Shown in pieces: positions 34,861 through 44,812 of a stretch of 64,000 nucleotides of DNA. Numbering within the stretch: the first letter of the stretch is position 1; every line of letters starts with the position of its first letter. The stretch is from Streptomyces sp. NBC_01689 (GTDB lineage Bacteria > Actinomycetota > Actinomycetes > Streptomycetales > Streptomycetaceae). The DNA lies in assembly GCF_036250675.1 (NCBI RefSeq), contig NZ_CP109592.1, positions 7,502,001 to 7,566,000 of the forward strand, read 5' to 3'. Both the position numbers and the translations under genes were made by a program. Under the pieces are notes generated by a model. The model ran no database searches and was not told the DNA's origin. It saw nothing but the letters and a program-made list of their open reading frames with translations.

Positions 34861-36477
34861 CTACTTCTTGTCGAGCAGGTCCTGCACCTTGGCGCGGACC
34901 TCGTCCGTGGCGAGACCGCGGATCGTCAGCGTCGTACGGCGGCGCAGCACGTCGTCCGCCGTCTGCGCCCACTCGTTGTCCCGGGCCCACACGACCTGTG
35001 CCCAGATCTCGGGGGCGTCCGGGTGGACGCGCTCGCCGAGCGCCGCGTCCTCGTTCGCGAGGCGGGCGATGTCGAAGGCGAGCGAACCGTAGTGCGTCGC
35101 GAGGTGCCTGGCGGTGTCGGCGGCCATGCGCGGGCCGGGGGCCGGGCCGTCGACGAGCAGCCGGTGGGCGACCGCGCGCGGATTGGCGACGCCGGGCAGC
35201 GGCAGCTTCTTCGGCAGCGCGGAGATCGGCTCGAAGTCCTCGCCCAGCGGGTGGCCCGGCAGCGACTCCAGCTTCTTCATGACCGTACGGCCGATGTGCC
35301 GGAACGTGGTCCACTTGCCGCCCGCGACGGAGAGCATCCCGCCGCGGCCCTCGGTGACGACCGTCTCGCGCTTCGCCTTCGAGGTGTCGCCGGGACCGCC
35401 CGGCAGCACCCGCAGACCGGCGAAGGAGTACGTGATCAGATCACGGGAGAGCTGCTGGTCGCGGACGGAGAACGCGGCCTCGTCGAGGATCTGGGCTATG
35501 TCCTTCTCGGTGACCGCGACCTCGCCCGGGTCCCCCTCGTACTCCTCGTCGGTGGTGCCGAGCAGCAGCATGTCCTCCCAGGGGAGGGCGAAGGTGATGC
35601 GGTACTTGTCGATCGGGGTCGCGAGCGCGGCCTTCCAGGGGGAGGTGCGCTTGAGGACCAGGTGCGCGCCCTTGGAGAGGCGGATGGACGGAGCGGCGTT
35701 CGCGTCCTCCATCCGGCGGAGGTGGTCGACCCAGGGGCCGGTGGCGTTGAGGACGAGGCGCGCGTCGACGCCGAACTCGGTGCCGTCCGTGCGGTCCTTC
35801 AGCTCGGCTCCGGTGACCCGGCCCCGGGTGAAGCGCAGACCGGTCACCTCGGCGTGGTTGAGGACGACGGCGCCCGACTCCACGGCCGCGCGGACGGTCA
35901 TCAGGGCCATCCGGGAGTCGTTCATCTGGTCGTCGCCGTAGACCGCGACGGCCTTCAGGTTCTCGGTGCGCAGCTCCGGCACGTCCTGCGCGGCCTTGGA
36001 GGGGCTCAGCAGGTGTCCCACGCCGTCGCCGAACGCGGAGAGGGCCGAGTACGCGAAGACACCGGCTCCGAGCTTCGCCGCGCCGTGCGGCCCGCCCTTG
36101 TACACGGGGAGGTAGAACGTGAGCGGGTTCGCCAGGTGGGGGGCCACCTGGCGGGAGACCGCACGGCGCTCGAAGTGGTTCTCCGCCACCAGCTTCACCG
36201 CGCCGGTCTGCAGGTAGCGCAGACCGCCGTGGAGAAGCTTGGAGGAGGCGGAGGAGGTGGCGCCGGCGAAGTCACCGGCGTCGACCAGGGCCACCCGCAG
36301 ACCGGACTGCGCGGCGTGCCAGGCGGTGGAGATGCCCAGGATGCCGCCGCCGATCACGAGGAGGTCGTACGTCGCCTTGGACAGCTGTTCCCGGGTCTCG
36401 GCGCGGCTCGGGTGGGAGCCGGAGGCGGGGTGCGTACCGAGGGCAGGCACAGTCTGCAGGGTGGGCTGGCTGGTCAT
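34861..36477 (-). CDS. glpD: Glycerol-3-phosphate dehydrogenase (FAD, aerobic)
   Basis: 538 aa. The FAD-binding motif LVIGGGILGISTAWHAAQSGL is near residue 40-60, and SSKLLHGGLRYLQTG follows, a GlpD hallmark. A C-terminal helical domain of about 130 residues starts near 400. It oxidises sn-glycerol-3-phosphate to dihydroxyacetone phosphate at the membrane and passes electrons to the quinone pool. Last gene of the leftward gylR/glpF/glpK/glpD cluster; it starts 16 nt after the glpK stop. Equivalent to gylX/glpD in the S. coelicolor glycerol operon. Confidence 0.95.
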   Translation of the reverse strand: MTSQPTLQTVPALGTHPASGSHPSRAETREQLSKATYDLLVIGGGILGISTAWHAAQSGLRVALVDAGDFAGATSSASSKLLHGGLRYLQTGAVKLVAENHFERRAVSRQVAPHLANPLTFYLPVYKGGPHGAAKLGAGVFAYSALSAFGDGVGHLLSPSKAAQDVPELRTENLKAVAVYGDDQMNDSRMALMTVRAAVESGAVVLNHAEVTGLRFTRGRVTGAELKDRTDGTEFGVDARLVLNATGPWVDHLRRMEDANAAPSIRLSKGAHLVLKRTSPWKAALATPIDKYRITFALPWEDMLLLGTTDEEYEGDPGEVAVTEKDIAQILDEAAFSVRDQQLSRDLITYSFAGLRVLPGGPGDTSKAKRETVVTEGRGGMLSVAGGKWTTFRHIGRTVMKKLESLPGHPLGEDFEPISALPKKLPLPGVANPRAVAHRLLVDGPAPGPRMAADTARHLATHYGSLAFDIARLANEDAALGERVHPDAPEIWAQVVWARDNEWAQTADDVLRRRTTLTIRGLATDEVRAKVQDLLDKK

Positions 36478-36493
36478 TGCGGGTTCTTACTCC

Positions 36494-38032
36494 TCAGTTC
36501 TCGTCTTCGATCCAGCCCATGGTCCGCTCGACGGCCTTGAGCCAGCTCTTGTACTCACGGTCGCGGGTGTCCGCGTCCATGTTGGGGGTCCACTCGGCGG
36601 CCCGGCGCCAGTTGGCGCGCAGGTCCTCGGTGTTGGACCAGAAGCCGACGGCGAGGCCGGCGGCGTAGGCGGCGCCGAGGCAGGTGGTCTCGGCGACCAT
36701 CGGGCGCACCACGGGGGCGTCCAGGAAGTCGGCGAGGGTCTGCATCAGCAGGTTGTTGGAGGTCATGCCGCCGTCGACCTTGAGGGCCGTGAGCTCGACG
36801 CCGGAATCCTTGGTCATGGCGTCGGTGATCTCGCGGGTCTGCCAGGCGGTGGCTTCCAGGACGGCGCGCGCGATGTGCGCCTTGGTGACGTACCGGGTCA
36901 GACCGGCGATCACACCGCGGGCGTCGGAGCGCCAGTACGGGGCGAACAGGCCGGAGAAGGCCGGTACGAAGTAGGCGCCGCCGTTGTCCTCGACCGAGGA
37001 CGCGAGCGTCTCGATCTCGGCGGCGGACTTGATCAGGCCCATCTGGTCGCGCATCCACTGCACCAGCGAACCGGTGACGGCGATGGAGCCCTCGAGGGCG
37101 TACACCGGAGCCTGGTCGCCGATGCGGTAGCCGACGGTGGTGAGCAGGCCCGAGTACGAGTTGATGATCTTGTCGCCGGTGTTCATCAGCATGAACGTGC
37201 CGGTGCCGTACGTGGACTTGGCCTCGCCCTCGGAGAAGCAGGTCTGGCCGAACAGGGCCGCCTGCTGGTCGCCGAGCGCGGAGGCGACCGGGATGCCGCC
37301 GAGCAGCTCGCCGAGCGGGCCTCCGGTGACCTCGCCGTAGACCTCGGCGGAGGAGCGGATCTCGGGGAGCATCGCCAGCGGGACGCCGATGGACTCGGCG
37401 ATCTTCTCGTCCCACTCCAGCGTGTGCAGGTTCATCAGCATGGTGCGGGAGGCGTTGGTGACGTCGGTCACGTGGCGGCCGCCGTCGGCGCCGCCGGTCA
37501 GGTTCCAGATGACCCAGGTGTCCATCGTGCCGAAGAGGATGTCCCCGGCCTCGGCGCGCTCGCGCAGGCCCTCGACGTTGTCGAGCAGCCAGCGGGCCTT
37601 GGGGCCGGCGAAGTACGAGGCGAGGGGCAGGCCGGTCTCGCGGCGGAAGCGGTCCTGGCCGACGTTGCGGCCGAGCTCCTTGCAGAGCGCGTCGGTGCGG
37701 GTGTCCTGCCAGACGATGGCGTTGTGGACGGGCTCGCCGGTGTTCTTGTCCCACAGCAGCGTGGTCTCACGCTGGTTGGTGATGCCGATCGCCTTGATGT
37801 CGTCGCGGGTGATGCCGGCCTTCTCGATGGCGCCGGCCACGACCTCCTGGACGTTGGTCCAGATCTCGGTGGCGTCGTGTTCGACCCAGCCCGGCTTGGG
37901 GAAGATCTGCTCGTGCTCCTTCTGGTCGACGGAGACGATGCGGCCGTCACGGTCGAAGACGATGCAGCGGGACGAGGTGGTGCCCTGGTCGATCGCGGCG
38001 ATGAAGGGGCCGGCGGTGTGTGCGTCGGTCAC
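36494..38032 (-). CDS. glpK: Glycerol kinase
   Basis: 512 aa from GTG 38032. FGGY kinase: [18 protein letters not shown] (about 9-26) is the phosphate-binding loop. [14 protein letters not shown], the glycerol-site WQDTRTD and the C-terminal [20 protein letters not shown] signature are all intact. It phosphorylates glycerol to sn-glycerol-3-phosphate. Lies between glpF (160-nt gap) and glpD (16-nt gap). The gap to glpF is filled with short GGTGCTCC-like repeats. Confidence 0.96.
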   Translation of the reverse strand: MTDAHTAGPFIAAIDQGTTSSRCIVFDRDGRIVSVDQKEHEQIFPKPGWVEHDATEIWTNVQEVVAGAIEKAGITRDDIKAIGITNQRETTLLWDKNTGEPVHNAIVWQDTRTDALCKELGRNVGQDRFRRETGLPLASYFAGPKARWLLDNVEGLRERAEAGDILFGTMDTWVIWNLTGGADGGRHVTDVTNASRTMLMNLHTLEWDEKIAESIGVPLAMLPEIRSSAEVYGEVTGGPLGELLGGIPVASALGDQQAALFGQTCFSEGEAKSTYGTGTFMLMNTGDKIINSYSGLLTTVGYRIGDQAPVYALEGSIAVTGSLVQWMRDQMGLIKSAAEIETLASSVEDNGGAYFVPAFSGLFAPYWRSDARGVIAGLTRYVTKAHIARAVLEATAWQTREITDAMTKDSGVELTALKVDGGMTSNNLLMQTLADFLDAPVVRPMVAETTCLGAAYAAGLAVGFWSNTEDLRANWRRAAEWTPNMDADTRDREYKSWLKAVERTMGWIEDEN

Positions 38033-38094
38033 GGTGTGCTCCTGAGGTTCCGAATGAAAGGGCGGTGTCTACGTGTTTACGTCGCGCTGCTCTG

Positions 38095-38192
38095 GCGGTG
38101 CGGTAAGCGGTGCTCCGGGCGTGCCTCGAGGTGTTCGGCTCTTCGGCGGTGCTCCCTGGGCGGTGTTCCCGAGCGGTGCTCCGGCGATGCTC
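38095..38192 (-). repeat. Short interspersed GGTGCTCC repeats between glpF and glpK
   Basis: GCGGTGCTCC or close variants (GGTGTTCC, GATGCTCC) occur five times in about 95 nt at irregular spacing. On the mRNA they read GGAGCACCG. They could mimic ribosome-binding sequences or form processing hairpins that set the glpF:glpK ratio; this is speculative. Confidence 0.4.
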
Positions 38193-38981
38193 CTAAGCGA
38201 AGGCGACGTTGTAGAGGCCTGCGGCGATCGCGCCGCCGATCAGCGGACCGACGACCGGGACCCAGGCGTAGCTCCAGTCGGAGCCACCCTTGTTCGGCAG
38301 GGGGAGCAGGGCGTGCACGATGCGCGGACCGAGGTCACGGGCCGGGTTGATCGCGTAGCCGGTGGGGCCACCGAGGGAGAGACCGATCGAGACGACCACG
38401 AGGGCGGTGATCAGGGCGCCGAGGGGGCCGAGGCCGTTGCCCTTGTCGTTCAGACCCTGGGTGAGCACGGCGAGCACCAGCACGACGGTGCCGATGATCT
38501 CCGTGGCGAGGTTCTGCACCGCGTGACGGATCTCGGGGCCGGTGGAGAAGATGCCCAGGACCGGGCCGGCGGCCGGCTCCTCGGCCTCGACGGCCTTGGC
38601 GGCACGCTGCTCGTCGGTGCCGACGATCTCGGGGTCGGTCAGGTGCACCCGGAACTGTCCGTAGTACACGACCCAGACCAGCGTGGCACCGATCATGGCG
38701 CCCAGCAACTGACCGCCCCAGTAGACGGGCAGGTTGTTCCAGCCGCCGTCCTTGATGGTCAGCGCCAGCGTCACGGCGGGGTTCAGGTGCGCGCCCGACA
38801 GCGGCGCGGAGGTGTAGACGGCCGTGAGGACCGCGAAACCCCACCCGAAGGCGATGGCGAGCCAGCCGGCGTTACGGGCCTTCGAGGCCTTCAGCGTGAC
38901 GGCGGCGCAGACGCCACCACCGAGCAGGATGAGTATGGCGGTACCTATGGTCTCGCCGATGAAGATGTCGGAGCTGGACAC
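38193..38981 (-). CDS. glpF: Aquaglyceroporin (glycerol facilitator)
   Basis: 262 aa from GTG 38981 with AAAGGAG 7 nt upstream; a longer in-frame ATG at 39083 is less likely. Six helices and the two half-helix NPA boxes [13 protein letters not shown] (about 64-76) and [13 protein letters not shown]. The Asp after the second box (NPARD) is the glycerol-selective residue that separates GlpF from water channels. A hydrophilic loop of about 45 residues lies between helices 3 and 4. Passive glycerol entry; first structural gene of the glycerol operon. Confidence 0.94.
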   Translation of the reverse strand: MSSSDIFIGETIGTAILILLGGGVCAAVTLKASKARNAGWLAIAFGWGFAVLTAVYTSAPLSGAHLNPAVTLALTIKDGGWNNLPVYWGGQLLGAMIGATLVWVVYYGQFRVHLTDPEIVGTDEQRAAKAVEAEEPAAGPVLGIFSTGPEIRHAVQNLATEIIGTVVLVLAVLTQGLNDKGNGLGPLGALITALVVVSIGLSLGGPTGYAINPARDLGPRIVHALLPLPNKGGSDWSYAWVPVVGPLIGGAIAAGLYNVAFA

Positions 38982-39981
38982 CCGCGACTCCTTTGTCCTT
39001 CGTCCAGGGAAGCCGAACCCCGGGTCCCTCCGGTGGTTCGCGCCCTCGGGGGTGAGGGCGATGACGGCCGCTGGCACTGCCACACCCTAACGCTTTTGTC
39101 GTCAGGTGTTCGACAATGTCGACCGATGGACGGGAGTCTTGCTCCGCTGTTACCAGCTCGTCAAGGGTTCCGTTATCGAAAACACGATCGTTATTGATTG
39201 CTGTGGGCTATCGGTCTCGGGACGGCGGCGCACCGCACGCGAACGGGTACGTCGTGTGTGCGCGAGGGTGTTCCGGGAGGGTGCGGGACGCCCCTCCCGT
39301 AGGTGCGGAACGCGCTCCGCTCGGCTGTGGCACGCGGCCGTGAAAGCGGCCGTGAAGACGCGCGCGAGCGCACGGAAGGCCGGTACGTCACCGACGTACC
39401 GGCCCGCTCGGCCCGGGGAGACCCCGGCCCGGCGGGCGGAGGGCCCGTGGCTCGGGAGCGGTCCGGGGCTCGGGGGTGGCGTGCGGCTCGGAGAGGGCGC
39501 GCGGGTCGGGGGCGGCGCGCGGCTCAGGGAGGGCGCGCGTCCCGGGGCGGGTCCGCGGTTCAGGGGTGGCGCGTGGCCCGGGCGACCGCGCGGGTCCGCG
39601 CCCGCGGACGGGCCCGCCGACGCACCGGCCGGCGCGCGGATGTCCGCGCGCCACCGCCGCTGGGCGTCAGAACCGCCCTGCTTCCAGGTCCCGCGCCACA
39701 TCGGGCGGGCGTCAGAACCGCCCTGCTTCCAGGTCCCGCGCCACATCGGGCGGGCGTCAGAACCGCCCTGCTTCCAGGTCCCGCGCCACATCGGGCGGGC
39801 GTCAGAACCGCCCTGCTTCCAGGTCCCGCGCCACATCGGGCGGGCGTCAGAACCGCCCTGCTTCCAGGTCCCGCGCCACATCGGGCGGGCGTCAGAACCG
39901 CCCTGCTTCCAGGTCCCGCGCCACATCGGGCGGGCGTCAGAACCGCCCTGCTCCCAGGTCCCGCGCCACATCGGGCGGGCG
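38982..39981. other. 1-kb intergenic region between gylR and glpF
   Basis: Holds the glpF promoter/operator at about 39100-39200 (AT-richer: GTTATCGAAAACACGATCGTTATTG near 39170-39195), then about 280 nt of degenerate G-rich repeats (GGGCTCGGGGGTGGCGTGCGGC type, 39430-39590), then the 45-bp tandem array. The long open frames here are by-products of the repeats; I do not support any as genes. Confidence 0.6.
39108..39124 (-). promoter_or_regulatory. Candidate GylR operator upstream of glpF
   Basis: GTTCGACAATGTCGACC is a 17-mer that is palindromic but for one position. It matches the palindrome upstream of gylR (40801-40817) at 14 of 17 positions. It lies about 127 nt before the glpF start. 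Confidence 0.6.
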
Positions 39982-40023
39982 TCAGAACCGCCCTGCTCCC
40001 AGGTCCCGCGACACCGCGCGGGC
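39664..40023. repeat. 45-bp tandem array spanning the gylR stop codon
   Basis: Eight consecutive 45-bp units start at 39664, 39709, 39754, 39799, 39844, 39889, 39934 and 39979. The last overlaps the 3' coding end of gylR, including its TGA, and diverges at its gene-proximal end. Units 1-6 share CTTCCAGG; units 7-8 have CTCCCAGG. Each contains GGGCGG...CCGCCC, able to form a 6-bp stem with a 9-nt loop. There are no spacers, so it is not a CRISPR. Confidence 0.92.
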
Positions 40024-40746
40024 GCAGTCGCGCACCGCCGCGATCAGGTCGGGCCGCAGCTCCCCGTCCTTGCAGACCCGCTCCACGGCCCCGGTGATGC
40101 CCACCGCGCCGACCGGCATGCGCCGCCGGTTGTGGATCGGGGCCGCGACCGAGGCGACACCCGTCCAGGTCTCCTCGACGTCGTCCGCGTATCCGCGGGC
40201 CCGGGTCAGGTCGAGCACGCCCTCGAACTCCTCCAGCGTGCTGACCGTCCGCGCCGTGAACTCGTCGCGCTCGGCCTCCAGCACCTCGCTGTGGGCCACC
40301 GGGTCGTACGCCGACAGGACCTTGCCCAGCGCCGTGGAGTGCAGCGGCTGCATGGCCCCGACCTCCAGCACCTGGCGGCTGTCGTCGGGCCGGAACACGT
40401 GGTGCACGATCAGCACCCCCTGTTGGTGCAGGACCCCCAGGTACACGCTCTCCCCGCTGGAGCGGGCCAGGTCGTCGGTCCATACCAGCGCCCGCGCCCG
40501 CAGTTCGTGCACGTCGAGGTAGGTGGTCCCGAGGCGCAGCAGCTCGGCGCCGAGCTGGTAGCGCCCGGAGACGGTGTCCTGCTCCACGAAGCCCTCCTGC
40601 TGAAGGGTGCGCAGTATGCCGTGGGCCGTCCCCTTGGCCAGGCCCAGCGACGAGGCGATGTCGGACAGGCCGAGCTGTCGCTCGCCGCCCGCGAGCAAGC
40701 GCAGCATCGCCGCCGCCCGTTCGAGCGACTGGATGTTCCGTGCCAT
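39982..40746 (-). CDS. gylR: Glycerol operon regulator GylR (IclR family)
   Basis: 254 aa from ATG 40746 (MARNIQSLERAAAMLRLLAGG). N-terminal winged helix about 8-70 (LGLSDIASSLGLAKGTAHGILRTLQQEGFVEQD). The C-terminal IclR effector domain (about 85-250) has LHSTALGKVLSAY and the conserved C-x-AAPI-type stretch ASVAAPIHN. GylR represses the glycerol operon and itself, responding to glycerol-3-phosphate. Its last codons (encoding RDLGAGRF, stop) are the sequence tandemly repeated downstream. It is the upstream gene of the leftward glp cluster. Confidence 0.92.
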   Translation of the reverse strand: MARNIQSLERAAAMLRLLAGGERQLGLSDIASSLGLAKGTAHGILRTLQQEGFVEQDTVSGRYQLGAELLRLGTTYLDVHELRARALVWTDDLARSSGESVYLGVLHQQGVLIVHHVFRPDDSRQVLEVGAMQPLHSTALGKVLSAYDPVAHSEVLEAERDEFTARTVSTLEEFEGVLDLTRARGYADDVEETWTGVASVAAPIHNRRRMPVGAVGITGAVERVCKDGELRPDLIAAVRDCARAVSRDLGAGRF

Positions 40747-40800
40747 CGCCGTGCTGCCTCCGTTCCCCTTCGACCGTCGGCGGCCGCCTACGTTGCCGCC

Positions 40801-40817
40801 GTTCGACAATGCCGAAC
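40801..40817 (-). promoter_or_regulatory. Candidate GylR operator upstream of gylR
   Basis: GTTCGACAATGCCGAAC, a near-perfect 17-bp palindrome (arms GTTCG/CGAAC), about 55 nt upstream of the gylR ATG. It shares its core with the site before glpF. Confidence 0.6.
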
Positions 40818-40948
40818 ACTACCGTTCGCCGACGGGCTCTCGCTAACAGGTGGTCGCAAGATGTCCCGTCCGTTCTTAACACCCCGGCCGCCTCCGCCAC
40901 GCCCGTCCGTCCCCTGGACGCCACTGACCCTCGGGCGGCGCTCCGGGC

Positions 40949-40954
40949 TACCCT
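40949..40954 (+). promoter_or_regulatory. Possible -10 element of metH
   Basis: TACCCT at 40949-40954 would give a 5' UTR of about 58 nt. I see no cobalamin riboswitch in this short leader. Confidence 0.35.
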
Positions 40955-41018
40955 GACGGCGTGCGCGTTCCATGAGAAGCGCAAAGCCGACAGCCGTCGC
41001 ACTCCAGGGAGCACCTTC

Positions 41019-44000
41019 ATGGCTTCGTTGCCGAACCCGTCCCCTTCGTCCGAGTTCGCCGAGAACCGGGCCCGCATCGACGCACTGCGTGAGGCCCTCG
41101 CCACCCGTGTGGTGGTGGCGGACGGCGCGATGGGCACGATGCTGCAGGCGCAGGATCCGACGCTGGAGGACTTCGAGAACCTCGAAGGCTGCAACGAGAT
41201 CCTGAACCTCACCCGGCCGGACATCGTCCGTTCGGTCCACGAGGCCTATTTCGACGTCGGCGTGGACTGTGTCGAGACCAACACCTTCGGAGCGAACCAC
41301 TCGGCCATGGCCGAGTACGACATCGCCGACCGTGTGCACGAACTCTCCGAGGCGGGAGCGCGGCTGGCCCGTGAGGTCGCCGACGACTACGCGTCCCGCG
41401 ACGGCCGCCGGCGCTGGGTCCTCGGCTCCATCGGCCCCGGTACCAAGCTGCCGACCCTCGGCCACGTCCCCTACGGCACGCTGCGCGACGGATTCCAGGC
41501 GAACGCGGAGGGACTGATCGCGGGCGGCGCCGACGCCCTGATCGTCGAGACCACCCAGGACCTGCTGCAGACCAAGGCCTCCCTGCTGGGCGCCCGCCGC
41601 GCCATGGAGGCACTCGGACTCGACCTCCCGCTGCTGTGTTCGATGGCGTTCGAGACGACCGGCACCATGCTGCTCGGCTCCGAGATCGGTGCCGCGCTGA
41701 CCGCGCTGGAGCCGCTCGGCATCGACATGATCGGCCTGAACTGCTCGACCGGTCCCGCCGAGATGAGCGAGCACCTGCGCTACCTCACGCGGCACTCCCG
41801 CATCCCGCTCCTCTGCATGCCGAACGCCGGTCTGCCGGTCCTCACCAAGGACGGCGCGCACTTCCCGCTCGGCCCCGAGGGACTGGCCGACGCGCAGGAG
41901 AACTTCGTCCGTGACTACGGCCTGTCCCTGGTCGGCGGCTGCTGCGGCACGACGCCCGAGCACCTGCGGCAGCTCGTCGAGCGGGTGCGGGGGGTCGAGC
42001 CCACCGAGCGTCACCCGCAGCCGGAGCCCGGTGCCGCGTCGCTCTACCAGACCGTGCCGTTCCGCCAGGACACCGCGTACATGGCGATCGGCGAGCGCAC
42101 CAACGCCAACGGTTCGAAGAAGTTCCGCGAGGCCATGCTGGACGCCCGCTGGGACGACTGCGTGGAGATGGCCCGCGACCAGATCCGCGAGGGCGCCCAC
42201 ATGCTCGACCTCTGCGTCGACTACGTCGGCCGGGACGGCGTCGCGGACATGGAGGAGCTCGCCGGACGTTTCGCCACCGCCTCGACGCTGCCGATCGTCC
42301 TCGACTCGACCGAGGTCGACGTCATCCGCGCGGGCCTGGAGAAGCTGGGCGGCCGGGCCGTCATCAACTCCGTCAACTACGAGGACGGGGACGGTCCCGA
42401 CTCGCGCTTCGCGAAGGTGACCCGGCTCGCCCGCGAGCACGGTGCCGCGCTGATCGCGCTCACCATCGACGAGGAGGGCCAGGCCCGCACCGTCGAGACC
42501 AAGGTCGCCATCGCCGAACGGCTGATCGAGGACCTGACGGAGAACTGGGGCATCCACGAGTCCGACATCCTCATCGACACCCTGACCTTCACCATCTGCA
42601 CCGGTCAGGAGGAGTCCCGCAAGGACGGCATCGCCACGATCGAGGCGATCCGCGAGCTGAAGCGGCGCCGCCCCGACGTGCAGACCACGCTGGGTCTGTC
42701 GAACATCTCCTTCGGCCTCAACCCGGCCGCCCGGGTGCTGCTCAACTCGGTCTTCCTCGACGAGTGCGTCAAGGCCGGCCTCGACTCCGCGATCGTGCAC
42801 GCGAGCAAGATCCTGCCCATCGCGCGCTTCGACGACGAGCAGGTCACCACCGCCCTCGACCTCATCCACGACCGGCGCGCCGAGGGATACGACCCGCTGC
42901 AGAAGCTGATGGCGCTGTTCGAGGGCGCCACCACCAAGTCCCTGAAGGCGGGCAGGGCCGAGGAGCTGGCCGCGCTGCCGCTGGACGAGCGGCTCAAGCG
43001 GCGCATCATCGACGGCGAGAAGAACGGCCTGGAGGCGGACCTCGACGAGGCCCTCCGCAGCCGTCCCGCCCTGGACATCGTCAACGAGACGCTGCTCGAC
43101 GGCATGAAGGTGGTCGGCGAGCTGTTCGGCTCCGGCCAGATGCAGCTGCCGTTCGTGCTCCAGTCCGCCGAGGTCATGAAGTCCGCGGTGGCGTTCCTCG
43201 AACCGCACATGGAGAAGTCGGACGCCGAGGGCAAGGGCACCATCGTGCTGGCCACCGTGCGCGGAGACGTCCACGACATCGGCAAGAACCTCGTCGACAT
43301 CATCCTGTCGAACAACGGCTACAACGTCGTCAACCTCGGTATCAAGCAGCCGGTCTCCGCGATCCTGGACGCCGCCGAGGAGCACCGGGCCGACGTCATC
43401 GGCATGTCCGGACTGCTGGTCAAGTCCACGGTGATCATGAAGGAGAACCTGGAGGAGCTCAACCAGCGCGGGCTGTCCGCCGACTACCCCGTCATCCTCG
43501 GCGGCGCCGCCCTGACCAGGGCGTACGTCGAACAGGACCTCTACGAGATCTACGAGGGCGAAGTCCGCTACGCCCGAGACGCGTTCGAGGGCCTGCGTCT
43601 GATGGACGCGCTGATCGGGGTCAAGCGGGGCGTGCCCGGGGCCGTGCTGCCGGAACTGAAGCAGCGCCGGGTGCGGGCCGCCGCCGCGCAGCCCGTGCCC
43701 GAGGAGCGCCCCGAGGAGGGGCACGTCCGCTCCGACGTCGCGGTCGACAACCCCGTGCCCACGCCGCCGTTCCGGGGCACCCGGGTCATCAAGGGCATCC
43801 AGCTCAAGGAGTACGCGTCCTGGCTGGACGAGGGCGCCCTCTTCAAGGGGCAGTGGGGCCTCAAGCAGGCCCGTACGGGCGAGGGACCGTCGTACGAGGA
43901 GCTCGTCGAGACCGAGGGCCGGCCCCGGCTGCGCGGGCTGCTCGACAAGCTGCAGACCGACAACCTGCTCGAAGCGGCCGTCGTCTACGGGTACTTCCCG

Positions 44001-44549
44001 TGCGTCTCCAAGGACGACGACCTGATCCTGCTGGACGAGCAGGGCAACGAACGCACCCGGTTCACGTTCCCGCGCCAGCGTCGCGGACGGCGGCTGTGCC
44101 TCGCCGACTTCTTCCGTCCCGAGGAGTCCGGCGAGACGGACGTGGTCGGCCTCCAGGTGGTCACCGTCGGCTCCCGGATCGGCGAGGAGACCGCCAAGCT
44201 CTTCGAGTCCAACTCCTACCGCGACTACCTCGAACTGCACGGCCTGTCCGTGCAGTTGGCGGAGGCGCTGGCCGAGTACTGGCACGCCCGGGTCCGTTCG
44301 GAGCTCGGTTTCTCGGGTGAGGACCCGGCGGCCGTGGAGGACATGTTCGCCCTCAAGTACCGGGGCGCCCGCTTCTCCCTCGGCTACGGTGCCTGCCCCG
44401 ACCTGGAGGACCGCGCGAAGATCGCCGAACTGCTGGAACCCGAGCGGATCGGGGTCCACCTCTCCGAGGAGTTCCAGCTGCACCCCGAGCAGTCCACGGA
44501 CGCCATCGTGATCCACCACCCGGAGGCGAAGTACTTCAACGCGCGCTAG
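41019..44549 (+). CDS. metH: Cobalamin-dependent methionine synthase
   Basis: 1176 aa from ATG 41019, preceded by CCAGGGAG. Four-module enzyme. The homocysteine-binding barrel (1-330) has zinc ligands NCSTGP and GGCCGTT near 306. The methyltetrahydrofolate domain (about 350-640) has GERTNANGSKKF. The cobalamin module (about 650-880) has the lower-axial His752 in DVHDIGKN and SGLLVKSTVIMKENL. The reactivation domain (about 930-1176) has the SAM-binding RYSLGYGACPDL-like segment. It methylates homocysteine to methionine. Monocistronic, with a 22-bp terminator stem. Confidence 0.96.
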   Translation: MASLPNPSPSSEFAENRARIDALREALATRVVVADGAMGTMLQAQDPTLEDFENLEGCNEILNLTRPDIVRSVHEAYFDVGVDCVETNTFGANHSAMAEYDIADRVHELSEAGARLAREVADDYASRDGRRRWVLGSIGPGTKLPTLGHVPYGTLRDGFQANAEGLIAGGADALIVETTQDLLQTKASLLGARRAMEALGLDLPLLCSMAFETTGTMLLGSEIGAALTALEPLGIDMIGLNCSTGPAEMSEHLRYLTRHSRIPLLCMPNAGLPVLTKDGAHFPLGPEGLADAQENFVRDYGLSLVGGCCGTTPEHLRQLVERVRGVEPTERHPQPEPGAASLYQTVPFRQDTAYMAIGERTNANGSKKFREAMLDARWDDCVEMARDQIREGAHMLDLCVDYVGRDGVADMEELAGRFATASTLPIVLDSTEVDVIRAGLEKLGGRAVINSVNYEDGDGPDSRFAKVTRLAREHGAALIALTIDEEGQARTVETKVAIAERLIEDLTENWGIHESDILIDTLTFTICTGQEESRKDGIATIEAIRELKRRRPDVQTTLGLSNISFGLNPAARVLLNSVFLDECVKAGLDSAIVHASKILPIARFDDEQVTTALDLIHDRRAEGYDPLQKLMALFEGATTKSLKAGRAEELAALPLDERLKRRIIDGEKNGLEADLDEALRSRPALDIVNETLLDGMKVVGELFGSGQMQLPFVLQSAEVMKSAVAFLEPHMEKSDAEGKGTIVLATVRGDVHDIGKNLVDIILSNNGYNVVNLGIKQPVSAILDAAEEHRADVIGMSGLLVKSTVIMKENLEELNQRGLSADYPVILGGAALTRAYVEQDLYEIYEGEVRYARDAFEGLRLMDALIGVKRGVPGAVLPELKQRRVRAAAAQPVPEERPEEGHVRSDVAVDNPVPTPPFRGTRVIKGIQLKEYASWLDEGALFKGQWGLKQARTGEGPSYEELVETEGRPRLRGLLDKLQTDNLLEAAVVYGYFPCVSKDDDLILLDEQGNERTRFTFPRQRRGRRLCLADFFRPEESGETDVVGLQVVTVGSRIGEETAKLFESNSYRDYLELHGLSVQLAEALAEYWHARVRSELGFSGEDPAAVEDMFALKYRGARFSLGYGACPDLEDRAKIAELLEPERIGVHLSEEFQLHPEQSTDAIVIHHPEAKYFNAR

Positions 44550-44601
44550 GTCGTGTCCGCGGCCCACAGGCGGCCCACAGGGCCCTCCACGTCGTGCGCG
44601 G

Positions 44602-44653
44602 GCCCCGAGGAGCCCCGGGCCGCCCGTGCGTGCGGCCCGGGGCTCCTCGGGGC
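44602..44653 (+). terminator. Terminator of metH
   Basis: A perfect 22-bp stem, 44602-44623 with 44632-44653, and an 8-nt loop, starting 53 nt after the stop. One of the longest perfect stems in the window. Confidence 0.9.
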
Positions 44654-44812
44654 TCTCAGGGGCGGGCCACCGGCCCCGCGCCACGCGCCGCGGGGGTGTC
44701 GGCAGGCACTCCGGCCACGGGAGACGTACACTGGTCGGTCCACCGCAGGCCGGTCGCCCCTTGCTCCTCGAAGGGTGACCGGCCTGATCGTCCCTCCAGG
44801 AGGTGTGCCAGG

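Noticed and set aside
39150..39971. A minus-strand open frame encoding MWRGTW...GSDARP repeats
   Set aside because: The repeats come from the 45-bp array, whose unit length keeps the frame open. There is no ribosome-binding site or conserved domain.
39664..40023. CRISPR array
   Set aside because: The units are contiguous with no unique spacers, and no cas genes are present.
40747..41018. Cobalamin riboswitch upstream of metH
   Set aside because: The gap is under 300 nt and shared with the gylR promoter, and I could not find a B12-box-like sequence or the necessary stems.
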